A stretch of DNA of 49,428 nucleotides from IMG/VR virus record IMGVR_UViG_3300011116_000066, positions 1-49,428 of that record. The stretch is one strand, 5' to 3'. Every line of letters begins with the position of its first letter. Positions within the stretch are counted from its first letter, which is position 1. This DNA is from a virus. A program made the position numbers and the translations under genes. Positions 33,704 to 42,393 of the stretch are shown one piece after another. The notes under the pieces were generated by a model. That model did not search any database, was not told the DNA's origin, and saw nothing but the letters and a program-made list of their open reading frames with translations.

Positions 33704-33706
33704 ATG

Positions 33707-35815
33707 TCACCTACGTCCATCAGGACGAATATCAATACGCGGTGCCCCCAACTGCCAGCAAGTGTTGATCTGGTTAGAGCTAATCTTGAAGATCATCTGA
33801 CGACCACGCAAACGTGTAAATATCATGCCTGTAAACTCTTCAGTAATATAGTACGCCGAAGATTTACGAACAGGCTGAGCAGCATCGCTTGTAACCCCCG
33901 AGCCGGAATTGGCTAAGCCATAAAGCTCCATGGTCACAGTAGGCTGCACACCTGTCGGAGAAGTTGTGGCGCTCTCAAAAGTCAGATCAGGAAGGACGCG
34001 CCACACAAAACCAAAATTGTGTCCATCGCCAATGTCAAACTCTGAGGAAGAAATGTAGGCATTGATTGCAGTAGCTGTGCCGGTCGTGTTGTCATTTAGA
34101 CCCGTTTCGTGGTTAATTAAGTTGCCTGTAAGCGTGGCTGTGGTGTAGTTTGCCGCAATAGGAACCGTCTGTAAGCCAGAGTCAAGCCAAGCAGTTCGAG
34201 ACATGGTGCCGTAGTACCAGATTTTTTCAAGGTAGTTATAGATAACATACCTGTCGATGGCCGTACTATTAGCTGAGCAGTAGAACCACCAGACCTCATT
34301 GAAGCCTTCGTTTGTACCGGAGAATACTTGCAAGTCCTGTTCTTGGTTAAGGTCACTGAATACAAAGCGGCGCAAGTCGCAGTTAAGTGTTTGTACGCGA
34401 CCATCATAGGAGTAGAACTTGTCCACGCCCATCCAGTACACAATACCCGAAGCAATCACCGCCGCGTTAGGACTCATGATTGAGATGTTGTCGCCAAGCA
34501 GTTGCGGTGCCCATACGTAAGGAGGGCCAAGGTACTGGAGCGAATACACAGCCGAGTCAGTAAACATCACAACCTCTTGGCGGGTCTGAACAACTGCAAC
34601 AATCTCTGAGCCGTGAGACACCCGTACAAAACCTGCTTGGTTAGTGGGGTCAGGCGTCCAGTTGTAGATGTCGTCTTGCGCTGACCAGCGAATCAGCATA
34701 GGGTCAAGCACGCTTGAGCCGTAGTCGTTACAGCCAAAAGCAATTACAAACCGAGATGTGTCAGAAACGGTCATGCTGTTCTGAACAGTTGGCACATCCA
34801 CAATCAAAGACACATACACCCCGGTGCCCGTGGAGGAAGTATTTACCGCATTGCCTGCGCTGTCTAAAAGTTTAAACGTCAAGCCATTTACTTCAAACAC
34901 GTAATATGTAGTTGCCGCAGAGATGCCCGTGGGTAGGGACGTAGTAGCAGCAAACTGGAGGGCCGCGCCCTCGGTATAAAGTATGGTGGAGGTCACCACA
35001 GTTGGTGAAGCGCTGGTAAACGCTACATTGCCACCCAAAGAATTCAGCAGTACACCACGAGTGTTAACGCCGTTGTTGGCTGTCCAATAGTAAATAGGGC
35101 CACCACGGGGGCCGTACACTAAATCTTGGCCGTAGTTAATTTGGTTCCACAAACGCAGTGATGATGTGGATGTAAGGCCGTAACCCCATGTACCAATCGT
35201 GCCGCCAGCAGGGGGAGGACTACCCCAAGTACCAGCGCCCCAACCCACAAGAGGAACAGGAATAGCTGGGCCAACGTTAATTTGATACGTGCCTACAACA
35301 GCGGCACCACCTGTAGCGCCAGCCGCAACCACCGTTGGAGAGGTGGAAATTGTGTATGTGTTGGCTGTTAGAACAGTAACTTGAAACTGCGCATTAAGGG
35401 TAGTAGCGTATGTGCCTGTAGCCCCGGAGAAGGTGACAAAGTCGCCTGTTACGCAGCCGTGATTTGTATCTGTAACAGTTACAGTAGTAGTGCCGTTGCC
35501 TACAAAAGTTACATCGCCAGCCGCAGTAGTCAACCGAATGGGCGTGATGTCGTAGTAAACACCGCCTTGGTTAATGTAAAACTTAAGGTTCGTACCAACA
35601 CCAATAAGGTTATCGCCACCAAGCGTTACCCAATTCCACAACGAGCGACATACGCCTTGGAACGAAGCCGCAGACAGCGGCTCCCAGCCGCCAAGAACTT
35701 CGGGGTTGCCTTGACGAAAACGGATTTTGTCGCCTTCATACCAACCGCCCTCGGTTGTGTATCGCGTGTTCTCCCGGTTGACGCCCGGCTTAAACAGAAC
35801 TTTTTGTAATGGCAT
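33707..35815 (-). CDS. P22 gp10-like tail hub / DNA stabilisation protein
   Basis: A 702-residue protein whose N-terminus (FKPGVNRENTRYTTEGGWYEGDK split by blanks in my reading: FKPGVNRENT, then GGWYEGDKIRFR) and C-terminal half (RWSAQDDIYNWTP, VQTRQEVVMFTDSAVYSL, GVDKFYSYDG) match the phage stabilisation family to which P22 gp10 belongs, a propeller-like protein closing the portal channel. The middle (about 100-370) carries beta-rich insertions with VTVTDTNHGCVTGD and YYVFEVNGLTF segments, likely Ig-like or decoration domains. It supports a short-tailed particle. ATG 35815 lacks a strong ribosome binding site. Confidence 0.78.
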   Translation of the reverse strand: MPLQKVLFKPGVNRENTRYTTEGGWYEGDKIRFRQGNPEVLGGWEPLSAASFQGVCRSLWNWVTLGGDNLIGVGTNLKFYINQGGVYYDITPIRLTTAAGDVTFVGNGTTTVTVTDTNHGCVTGDFVTFSGATGTYATTLNAQFQVTVLTANTYTISTSPTVVAAGATGGAAVVGTYQINVGPAIPVPLVGWGAGTWGSPPPAGGTIGTWGYGLTSTSSLRLWNQINYGQDLVYGPRGGPIYYWTANNGVNTRGVLLNSLGGNVAFTSASPTVVTSTILYTEGAALQFAATTSLPTGISAATTYYVFEVNGLTFKLLDSAGNAVNTSSTGTGVYVSLIVDVPTVQNSMTVSDTSRFVIAFGCNDYGSSVLDPMLIRWSAQDDIYNWTPDPTNQAGFVRVSHGSEIVAVVQTRQEVVMFTDSAVYSLQYLGPPYVWAPQLLGDNISIMSPNAAVIASGIVYWMGVDKFYSYDGRVQTLNCDLRRFVFSDLNQEQDLQVFSGTNEGFNEVWWFYCSANSTAIDRYVIYNYLEKIWYYGTMSRTAWLDSGLQTVPIAANYTTATLTGNLINHETGLNDNTTGTATAINAYISSSEFDIGDGHNFGFVWRVLPDLTFESATTSPTGVQPTVTMELYGLANSGSGVTSDAAQPVRKSSAYYITEEFTGMIFTRLRGRQMIFKISSNQINTCWQLGAPRIDIRPDGRR

Positions 35816-35818
35816 CGG

Positions 35819-36262
35819 TCAATCCAGTAGGGCGCACTCAGCAGTGCGGCGTTTTAACAAGCCCGGCAAAACCTTGCCGCCACCTTTAGTCCAGAGCATC
35901 AGTTGTTCCTTGGCCCCTTCCCAATCATTGGCATTGATTTTCCTCTTTAACGTAGATGTTTGCAAGCGTCCAGTGCCCAAGTTATAGCAGAAATCTACGA
36001 TGGCATTGCACTTGCGCTCGTCAGTAATCAGCCCCGGACAGTTACGCAAAACACCGGGTAGGTACGTATGCTCAAGCTCAATCATTAAAAGCGCCCTAGC
36101 CGTGGGTTCATCCATGGGAGCGTCTTCCAAAGTTACCTTGCGTTTATCTGCGTAGTAGGTAGAACCATAGCCGATGGTAGCTACGCCAGCCGGACACAGG
36201 TACGGCTTAGACCGAAAGCCTTCAAACTGACGGCACAGGGCTGAGGCAAGCTCTAAGTTCAT
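35819..36262 (-). CDS. Endolysin, GH24 lysozyme
   Basis: A 147-residue T4-type lysozyme that cuts the glycan backbone of peptidoglycan. The catalytic pattern is E14-x8-C23-x5-T29, with cysteine in place of the aspartate of T4 lysozyme (D20), a variation known within the family. YGS, FCYNLG and LLKRRTAE segments complete the fold. There is no signal peptide or N-terminal membrane anchor, so it needs a holin to leave the cytoplasm. ATG 36262 overlaps the upstream gene as ATGA. Confidence 0.92.
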   Translation of the reverse strand: MNLELASALCRQFEGFRSKPYLCPAGVATIGYGSTYYADKRKVTLEDAPMDEPTARALLMIELEHTYLPGVLRNCPGLITDERKCNAIVDFCYNLGTGRLQTSTLKRKINANDWEGAKEQLMLWTKGGGKVLPGLLKRRTAECALLD

Positions 36263-36753
36263 AGCCCACGCTGCTTCAATGTACGGTCGAGGAACCAGTA
36301 ATTTATGGTGCCAGACACCAGAGCGCAGAAGTCCACAGTCATCATGGTCTTAAACACTACTTCAGGAGATGCACCTGCGCGATAAGCTTGCCAAGCAAAC
36401 CAGACATGGATGAACGACCACAAGGCCATGATCCAGTAAGTCACCACAGGACGCACGGATGCGGACAGACTAGCCGCCCAACCACCCGCAGCTTTGACCA
36501 TCTCGGCCTGCTGATTGATTGCAGCGTTAAAGGCATCCATGACCCCTACGTCCACAGCGGCTTCGCGCTGGGCACCGATCTCGGCTAGGCGTTGCTGACC
36601 ACGCAGTTGTTCCAGTTCACACTGGCGGCTGAACATAAGAAGCTCATGCGCACGCTCGTTCTTCTTGTCAAAGTATTTCAGGATTTCAGGAGCAAGGCGG
36701 AAGATGCCACCCAGCAAGCCCCCGAACACACCACCACTTACAATTTCAAACAT
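36259..36753 (-). CDS. Putative holin, GTA-like 3TM type
   Basis: A 164-residue membrane protein: a hydrophobic Gly-rich N-terminus (3-20), a charged helix (28-65) and two clear membrane segments (about 102-123 and 138-155) after SASVRPVVTYW. The C-terminus FLDRTLKQ and the SVRP motif recall the GTA_holin_3TM family. It overlaps the endolysin gene, which supports a lysis role. The start has GGAGAATAACC, which itself codes for the end of the upstream gene. Confidence 0.65.
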   Translation of the reverse strand: MFEIVSGGVFGGLLGGIFRLAPEILKYFDKKNERAHELLMFSRQCELEQLRGQQRLAEIGAQREAAVDVGVMDAFNAAINQQAEMVKAAGGWAASLSASVRPVVTYWIMALWSFIHVWFAWQAYRAGASPEVVFKTMMTVDFCALVSGTINYWFLDRTLKQRGL

Positions 36754-36755
36754 GG

Positions 36756-37016
36756 TTATTCTCCACAGTGTTTACATCTGTGATGGCTATCGCCGTGTGA
36801 AAGCTTGACCCCCGCTAAGAGACCAATAAAGCCACCGATGATGGTTTGAAACGCTGGGTGGAGCATGGCGAAGATTTCTGCATTGTCCACTTCCTTGGCC
36901 CACAGACCGAGCAGAAACGCAACCACCATACCCAGCACCGACAGGCAAAGCGTGGAAGCTACCATCAAGGTAACAGAGTACGTCAATTTACCAACGACAT
37001 CTGGGTTCTGTTCCAT
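36756..37016 (-). CDS. Small two-TM protein, putative holin or antiholin
   Basis: An 86-residue protein with membrane segments at about 13-37 and 55-71, and a C-terminus rich in His and Cys (H74, H78, H79, C81, H83, C84) that could bind metal. The two-segment topology and position beside the endolysin fit a class II holin or a holin regulator. ATG 37016 shares one base with the upstream stop (TGATG). Confidence 0.6.
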   Translation of the reverse strand: MEQNPDVVGKLTYSVTLMVASTLCLSVLGMVVAFLLGLWAKEVDNAEIFAMLHPAFQTIIGGFIGLLAGVKLSHGDSHHRCKHCGE

Positions 37017-37306
37017 CACTTCTTTTCCCGTTCAAGTGCGTCTTTGTATCCATGTACAACTTTGGCTCTAAGCCATGTGGAGTCTGCCGTGCCTGACCAC
37101 TCTGCCAGATTGTTCCAAATAACTGTGTAATCCGTTGACTTGCAGTGCTGGGCGTTCTGATCCAGCCACGCCATCATTTGTTTGTGCCGTTCGGTCGGAT
37201 CGTGGATTGTGTAACCAATCCCGTAGAACTCGCGCACATGGCATCCATTCTTGGCTACGGCTCCGACTAGCCCCAACAGCAGTAACAGCAGAAGGAGCCA
37301 GCGCAT
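37016..37306 (-). CDS. Exported lysis-cassette protein, 96 aa
   Basis: Starts with MRWLLLLLLLLGLVGAVA, a clear signal sequence or N-terminal anchor, then a soluble domain with C22 and C55 that may form a disulfide in the periplasm. There is no lipobox, since C22 is preceded by KNG, so it is not an obvious spanin lipoprotein. The soluble part (AWLDQNAQHC, WNNLAEW) recurs in phage lysis regions as a hypothetical protein. A spanin-like or periplasmic accessory role is a guess. Confidence 0.55.
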   Translation of the reverse strand: MRWLLLLLLLLGLVGAVAKNGCHVREFYGIGYTIHDPTERHKQMMAWLDQNAQHCKSTDYTVIWNNLAEWSGTADSTWLRAKVVHGYKDALEREKK

Positions 37307-37312
37307 ACATGG

Positions 37313-37789
37313 TTAGGGAGCGTCAGGCCAAGTGATTGTCCAAGGGAAACCAGACTGTGCAGTGATGTCACGCAGAGCTTGGCGGTATGTAGCCCATGCA
37401 GTTTTATCTGCGGTGCTGTCAGCAATCTGTGTCCAGTCGCTGTCGCTTAGTTTTTGTGTACGTTGCTCACGTACAGCTTTAGCTTGTTCAGCATCTTTCT
37501 GAGTGCGATATGCAGTTTCATCTGCCGCCGCTGTGTCGCCTGTAAAGATCGGGCCAAGCACATACTTTGTGTACCACTTACCATCTACTTGCTCAACACC
37601 AGAGGCTTGAGAGTATTGGTAAACAGTACCACCAGTTGCTTGTGGGCCTTCAAAGACTACATCAGCACCCAAGCTTTCCAAGACTTCAGTTGTTGTTGTA
37701 TCCCATGATGGGCCACCATTGGCTTTTGTGTATGCACGAAATTCACTTTCGTACATGACTGCGCCTGTTTCTCTGATTCGTACTTGCAT
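37313..37789 (-). CDS. Tail fibre assembly chaperone-like protein
   Basis: A 158-residue protein. The C-terminal 60 residues match the Phage_tail_APC pattern: REQRTQKLSDSDWTQ, TAWATYRQALRDI and SGFPWTITWP, typical of chaperones encoded next to tail fibres. The N-terminal part contains a VYQYSQASGV segment and looks like a separate beta-rich domain. It follows the fibre gene directly in transcription order. ATG 37789 has AAGGAA at good spacing. Confidence 0.82.
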   Translation of the reverse strand: MQVRIRETGAVMYESEFRAYTKANGGPSWDTTTTEVLESLGADVVFEGPQATGGTVYQYSQASGVEQVDGKWYTKYVLGPIFTGDTAAADETAYRTQKDAEQAKAVREQRTQKLSDSDWTQIADSTADKTAWATYRQALRDITAQSGFPWTITWPDAP

Positions 37790-37798
37790 GATGATTCC

Positions 37799-39826
37799 TT
37801 ATGCGATAGCCAAAAATATGTAACTTGCGCCATTTGTGTTGATTGCCGCCAAGATGCCTGCGTTCAAAGCAAAGCCTGTTGAAACTGTTGTAACAGAGCC
37901 AAGGGTTGCAGATTCAGCGGCTGTACTGTTAAGCAATAAATATGGGTCAGTCAATGTTGTCATGCCACGGGCTGTGTCATAAACATACCAGTCACCAGTT
38001 GTGCTTGTACATTTTATTAAGACAAACCTAGCACCGCCTGTAAAACCACAGTTAATAGTTTGAGTTGAGCCGTTACCTGTGTAACTGCCGACCTTGCTGA
38101 CCCCTGCGCAGGTTGCAAAAAGATAGGCTACATAGGTTGTGCCAGAAGCATTACAACCCGCACCACTATTTACTGTAAAAGTTGTGCTTGTGGGCTGTGC
38201 GTCAAGAAAACTTCCATAGGTGTAGTTTGTCTGGGCATCAGTTGTATCCAACAATTGTTTTTTAAAGTTGGAAGATGTAAAAGTGTGAAATGTGTACCAA
38301 TCACCTGACCCATTAGCACTTCTGTTTTTAATTATCAAAAGTTCTGGTGCTACGCCAAGATTATGTGTTTGGGCATTATTGCTTGCCCCATTCCCTGTAT
38401 AGCAAACCTCATCAAAGAAGCTGGGGGCGCGTCTGAAGAAATGCAAAATTGCAGTTCCTGTTTCGTAATTCATTTCTCCAGCGGCAGAGGTAACAATGCC
38501 GTCTTGTAACATTGTTCCTTCCTGATTTCCCGCTTGTTCAGCATTAGAATTATTTGAAACTAATTTCTGAGTTCCTCGCAAGCGGTCAAAAAACGCATTG
38601 TTATCAATGCCGGAGTTTGCACCGCCACTTCTCCCTTTGTAATGCGCTAAGTCAGGAGGAAATCCAGCACCCGTTATGTCTCTTGGTGTAGTGTTTGTTT
38701 TTGTGTACGCAATTCCGTTATAAACCTGACTGCCCACAGTAGGCACTTTCATCGGGCCACGACGAATGGCGATGTAGATGTAGGTTCCACCTGAAATATT
38801 CCAGTTTGTTCCAGTTAATTGAAATCCAGTTGCAAGGGGTTGAAGAATATCAACTCCAGTAAATTCAGCATCTGACGAATTTGGATATAAAACAGGGTCT
38901 GCTGAACCCGCAACAGTCAATCCACGCATATTGTCAAATAAAGCCCACGCGCCCCCAGAAGCAGAATCTGTTCTTTTAATAAGAACCCATTGCGGCTCAT
39001 AGCCAAGCGTCACAGTTGGCCCCGTTGCAGAACCATTACCCGTATAAGACCCACACGAAATCACATTGTCTGTACCAGTCAGACCAAAGCCTCCTGCGTT
39101 GTGGGCGAAGACATAAGCCACATACTGGATGCCATTAAGTCCAACTTCCCATCCAGCAGTAAATGTCGTGCTTGAAACGGCTTTGACTTTGTCGGAGTTT
39201 CCATCAATAGAAGCCGTTGTGTTTAGTTTCAAATACTGCGTAGTTGGAGAAGACAGTCCACGGTGGTAAACGATCCAGTCGTTAAGCGTGAAGCCAGAAC
39301 CGCTAGTGTCTGACAGAGGTTTAATGATGATGCAGCCGGGTGTGCTTCCGAGGCTGTGGCTAACTGTCTGACCGCTACCGCCATAATTTTGAGTGCCTGT
39401 ATAAGTCACAACATCAAAGAACTTTGGTTGCTTGCGGAATGTCCATGAGGCGTAGGTTTCATTGTTTAAGTTAATTGCACAAAAGTAATTAGCCCCAATT
39501 GAAAATCCATTGGCATTGAATGAGGTTAAATCATCGCCAGCGCCCGGAGATGTTTGTTCCGCAATCGTACTGTTAGAAAAAATTACTTTATTTCTACCCC
39601 GAACTGTATCAATCCAATTATGCGCGTAAGCAGACCCTGACCTTTGTTTTGTCCAAACCAAACCACCTTTACCAGACAAGTCAATGCCATTAGTAATTGT
39701 CTGTGTAGAGCCGTTGCCTGTGTATAAAAAAGTCCCGAAAACTTCTTCTATATAGTTAGGAACAGCAGCAGCACCACCACCAAAGGCATCATAAGAAGCC
39801 GCACCACTTGTTGCTTGTAATGGCAT
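37799..39826 (-). CDS. Modular tail fibre/receptor-binding protein
   Basis: A 675-residue protein built from about five beta-rich modules, each opening with a YTGNG-like strand (YTGNGSTQTITN, YTGTQNYGG, YTGNGSATGP, YTGNGASNNA, YTGNGSTQTINC) and followed by a strand of type VLIK or LLIIK, then a W-x(2-3)-D/F turn. This fits concanavalin-like or fibre-knob repeats. The start at ATG 39826 lies four bases after the upstream stop; an upstream in-frame start would overlap that gene. It is followed by the assembly chaperone, as expected for a host-binding fibre. Confidence 0.72.
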   Translation of the reverse strand: MPLQATSGAASYDAFGGGAAAVPNYIEEVFGTFLYTGNGSTQTITNGIDLSGKGGLVWTKQRSGSAYAHNWIDTVRGRNKVIFSNSTIAEQTSPGAGDDLTSFNANGFSIGANYFCAINLNNETYASWTFRKQPKFFDVVTYTGTQNYGGSGQTVSHSLGSTPGCIIIKPLSDTSGSGFTLNDWIVYHRGLSSPTTQYLKLNTTASIDGNSDKVKAVSSTTFTAGWEVGLNGIQYVAYVFAHNAGGFGLTGTDNVISCGSYTGNGSATGPTVTLGYEPQWVLIKRTDSASGGAWALFDNMRGLTVAGSADPVLYPNSSDAEFTGVDILQPLATGFQLTGTNWNISGGTYIYIAIRRGPMKVPTVGSQVYNGIAYTKTNTTPRDITGAGFPPDLAHYKGRSGGANSGIDNNAFFDRLRGTQKLVSNNSNAEQAGNQEGTMLQDGIVTSAAGEMNYETGTAILHFFRRAPSFFDEVCYTGNGASNNAQTHNLGVAPELLIIKNRSANGSGDWYTFHTFTSSNFKKQLLDTTDAQTNYTYGSFLDAQPTSTTFTVNSGAGCNASGTTYVAYLFATCAGVSKVGSYTGNGSTQTINCGFTGGARFVLIKCTSTTGDWYVYDTARGMTTLTDPYLLLNSTAAESATLGSVTTVSTGFALNAGILAAINTNGASYIFLAIA

Positions 39827-39830
39827 AGTG

Positions 39831-40976
39831 TTAAGCCTTAAATTGTGTGTTGCTTGCCAAGACTGTGAAAGTTGCACTACCTGTTTTGATGATGAGGTAT
39901 CTCAGACTATCGATGCCACTAGCATTTCCCGCAGTAGGCGCACCACCTAACCACCTAGTAGTAACTCCAGAAGTAGTACCATCCACTTGAACAGCAGAGT
40001 TGTAGTAAGCAGTAGAGCCTTGAGTTACCAAGAAAGCCACAGTCATTGACTGACCTGTACTCATCAAAGTATTCAATGAAGTACCGCTAGAGCCTCTAAA
40101 GTTAACTGTCCAGTTAGCACTTGCGTTACTTGTGTAGTACAAGACTGACTGAGTGGTAATGTCGTAGTTAATCGTTCCAGTAGCCGCAGTGGCTGATACT
40201 GTTGCTACCTCTGCTGCATCGTTTAGAACAATGGCTTGAGCAGATGATGTGCCCGAGAAAGTCTGCGTTGCAGTAAACGTCGTGGCTGTACCGGGGGCCA
40301 CATAGTCCGTACCCGCAGTAGCATTAGCCAACGCACCACCAGAGTTGGCTTTAAGAATCGCAGTGCCAGAGGGTGGGGCTAAGTAATCTGTACCGGCTGT
40401 AGCGGCAGAAATTGCCGTACCGTTACCTTTTAAAACACCCGTAATAGATGTTGATAACGTCAAAGCTGGGGTTGCACCGCCAGACGAAGTGCCTGCAAGT
40501 CCGTTAGCAGAAACAACAGATACAGCGGTTACTGTGCCTGTACCAGAAGTGCTGGTAGCAATCTTTACGTAGTCAGTACCGTTGTAATAGACATATGCGC
40601 TTTCGCCAACGGCAATTGATACACCCGTTTGGCCTGTTGCCTTAAATGTCACTGCGCCACCGGTAGCGGCGTTGACCACCACGTAGGTTTTGCTATAACT
40701 AGCGCCGCTTGGGGCCGTGATAACTTTTGTCGTGGTCAGTGTGCCCGTGACTTTGATAATCGCGTACTGCGCGGTAGTAGAGCCAATGTTTGTAGCAGAG
40801 GCACTACCGATAGTGTTTGCAAGCGTAACCGCGCCATCGCCGTTTAGCGTCAAAGTACCTGCGATTGCAATATCCGTGTATTCAGTAATACCGTTATTAA
40901 CAGTGTTGCCCCATGTACCCGAGAGCGTGCCTTGCGTTGGGGTTACTAGGCTTAGATTGCTTGTTTCTGCGGCCAT
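39831..40976 (-). CDS. Tail fibre or appendage protein
   Basis: A 381-residue Ser/Thr/Gly/Ala-rich protein. The N-terminus (SLVTPTQGTLSGTWGNTVNNGI) is typical of phage fibre anchoring domains, and the middle has repeated segments VLKGNGTAISAATAGTDYLAP and ILKANSGGALANATAGTDYVAP, the beta-helix-like repeats of long tail fibres. AGGAG precedes ATG 40976. It probably forms the shaft linking the particle to the modular fibre downstream. Confidence 0.72.
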   Translation of the reverse strand: MAAETSNLSLVTPTQGTLSGTWGNTVNNGITEYTDIAIAGTLTLNGDGAVTLANTIGSASATNIGSTTAQYAIIKVTGTLTTTKVITAPSGASYSKTYVVVNAATGGAVTFKATGQTGVSIAVGESAYVYYNGTDYVKIATSTSGTGTVTAVSVVSANGLAGTSSGGATPALTLSTSITGVLKGNGTAISAATAGTDYLAPPSGTAILKANSGGALANATAGTDYVAPGTATTFTATQTFSGTSSAQAIVLNDAAEVATVSATAATGTINYDITTQSVLYYTSNASANWTVNFRGSSGTSLNTLMSTGQSMTVAFLVTQGSTAYYNSAVQVDGTTSGVTTRWLGGAPTAGNASGIDSLRYLIIKTGSATFTVLASNTQFKA

Positions 40977-40986
40977 TTAAGTGCTC

Positions 40987-41805
40987 CTATGGTGTGGTTG
41001 CAATAACAGCCCAACCTGCTGTTTGCGCGTTGCTGATATTTTGCCAGTTTGCGTTCTGTGTGTCATCAATTATTTCCCAAGTTTTTCTTACCGATTCACT
41101 CGAAGTAATAGCCGCTGTCTCTGTCACAGTTGGCCTGTAAGTTGTGGCCGCTGATTCCGAAGATGTAGCCGCCCCGATTAACTCATCCAAGAACTTGGCA
41201 AATGTTGCCGCACCTGTCTCAGTTGTCGAGGTAGCCGCTGTCTCATTTACAACAAGGCCAAAGTAATCTGTTGCCGCTGTCTCTGACGTAGAACTTACTG
41301 TAGTCTCATTTACATCTGCGTTAAAGTACGTACCAACTATCTGATCTGTCGAGGTAGCCGCTGACTCATCTACAGTTCTTGCAAAGATAGCCGCTATAAA
41401 CTCCGCTGTCGCTGTGGCCGCTGACTCACTAACTGACTGCGCAAAAGTTGCTGCAACTGTCTCTGCCGTACTTGTAGCCAACGTATCACTTACATTAGCC
41501 GTATATCCTGTAATCGCTTCATTGGTTTCACTGATGGCAATATTTTCAGCAACCGTAAACGCAAAACCGGCTTCAACTGTCTGGGAATCGGATATTGAAC
41601 CAATCCCACCCCAACTTAAATCCCCCCAAGCCCCTTCGCCCCAAGCGCTGACTGAAGTAATTGACTCTGCGACGCTGACAGGAAATATGGCATTTGGTAC
41701 TTCTGCGGTAGCTGTGGCAACGGACTCGGAAACGCTATCGGAAAAGGCAGTTATACCGCCCCAGCCAGCATCACCCCAAGCGCCGTCGCCCCATGCGTAA
41801 GCCAT
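40987..41805 (-). CDS. Repetitive virion protein with WGDGAWGD motifs
   Basis: A 272-residue low-complexity protein. The motif WGDGAWGDAGWGG near residue 5 recurs as WGEGAWGDLSWGG near residue 55. Residues about 100-245 are at least six repeats of about 21 residues with a V-x-E-x-AATST core. The C-terminus (TQNANWQNIS, TAGWAVI) is compact and Trp-rich. Repeats of this kind form rods; I take it as a fibre or appendage component. It starts one base after the upstream stop. Confidence 0.6.
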   Translation of the reverse strand: MAYAWGDGAWGDAGWGGITAFSDSVSESVATATAEVPNAIFPVSVAESITSVSAWGEGAWGDLSWGGIGSISDSQTVEAGFAFTVAENIAISETNEAITGYTANVSDTLATSTAETVAATFAQSVSESAATATAEFIAAIFARTVDESAATSTDQIVGTYFNADVNETTVSSTSETAATDYFGLVVNETAATSTTETGAATFAKFLDELIGAATSSESAATTYRPTVTETAAITSSESVRKTWEIIDDTQNANWQNISNAQTAGWAVIATTP

Positions 41806-41806
41806 T

Positions 41807-42385
41807 TTACGTCAGTGAGCAGGAGTACGAAACTGCGATTGTGTCACCCGAAACAACTGCTTTAGGGCTGCTAAAGTCACCGGCAGAGAACAGTGTTCCT
41901 GTGGTGTTGTCAATTGTTGCAGAGCCGCCAATGTTAATAAAGCACCCCGCCACTGTACCTGTTGAAGTAATAGAGAACGAGGAAGCTGAAGAAGTTGACT
42001 TCGTGCAAGTTGTGCCAGATACAAAAGCCGCAGCACTAAATACTGGGGTCTTGCGGTTGCCAGAGTATGTAGGCGCATTAGCCAAACCAACTTCATTCCA
42101 CGTAGGGTGCGATGCCTGCGTATCCGCAACCACGGCTGTGCCCGTACCTTTAAGCCCCATAACCACTGCGCCAGCGGCTGAGTTACCAAGGATGGTGTCC
42201 AGCGTCAGGTTCTTGCCCACAGTTGTGACCAAGTTCTCGATGGCGTCTTCCCACTTTACGTTGCCATCTTTGTCATAGCAAACAGCGACGTAGTGGCCTT
42301 CAATAGTTGCCGTGTCGGAGGGGGTTGTGTTGTAGCTGCAAGATGCTTCGCACTTATCTGCGGCTGAAATTTTATCAAAAGACAT
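41807..42385 (-). CDS. Virion structural protein, 192 aa
   Basis: A beta-rich protein with many Ser/Thr, AGGAG at its start and no catalytic motif. The middle has GTGTAVVADTQASHPTWNEV, a segment seen in phage virion proteins. Four or five cysteines are present (C12, C16, C36 among them), perhaps unpaired. It belongs to the tail appendage cluster. Function unknown. Confidence 0.6.
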   Translation of the reverse strand: MSFDKISAADKCEASCSYNTTPSDTATIEGHYVAVCYDKDGNVKWEDAIENLVTTVGKNLTLDTILGNSAAGAVVMGLKGTGTAVVADTQASHPTWNEVGLANAPTYSGNRKTPVFSAAAFVSGTTCTKSTSSASSFSITSTGTVAGCFINIGGSATIDNTTGTLFSAGDFSSPKAVVSGDTIAVSYSCSLT

Positions 42386-42393
42386 GGTAACTC

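Noticed and set aside
37068-37310. Possible embedded Rz1-like gene in the exported lysis protein (80 codons, other frame)
   Set aside because: It lacks a signal sequence and a lipobox, so it is not a credible spanin lipoprotein.
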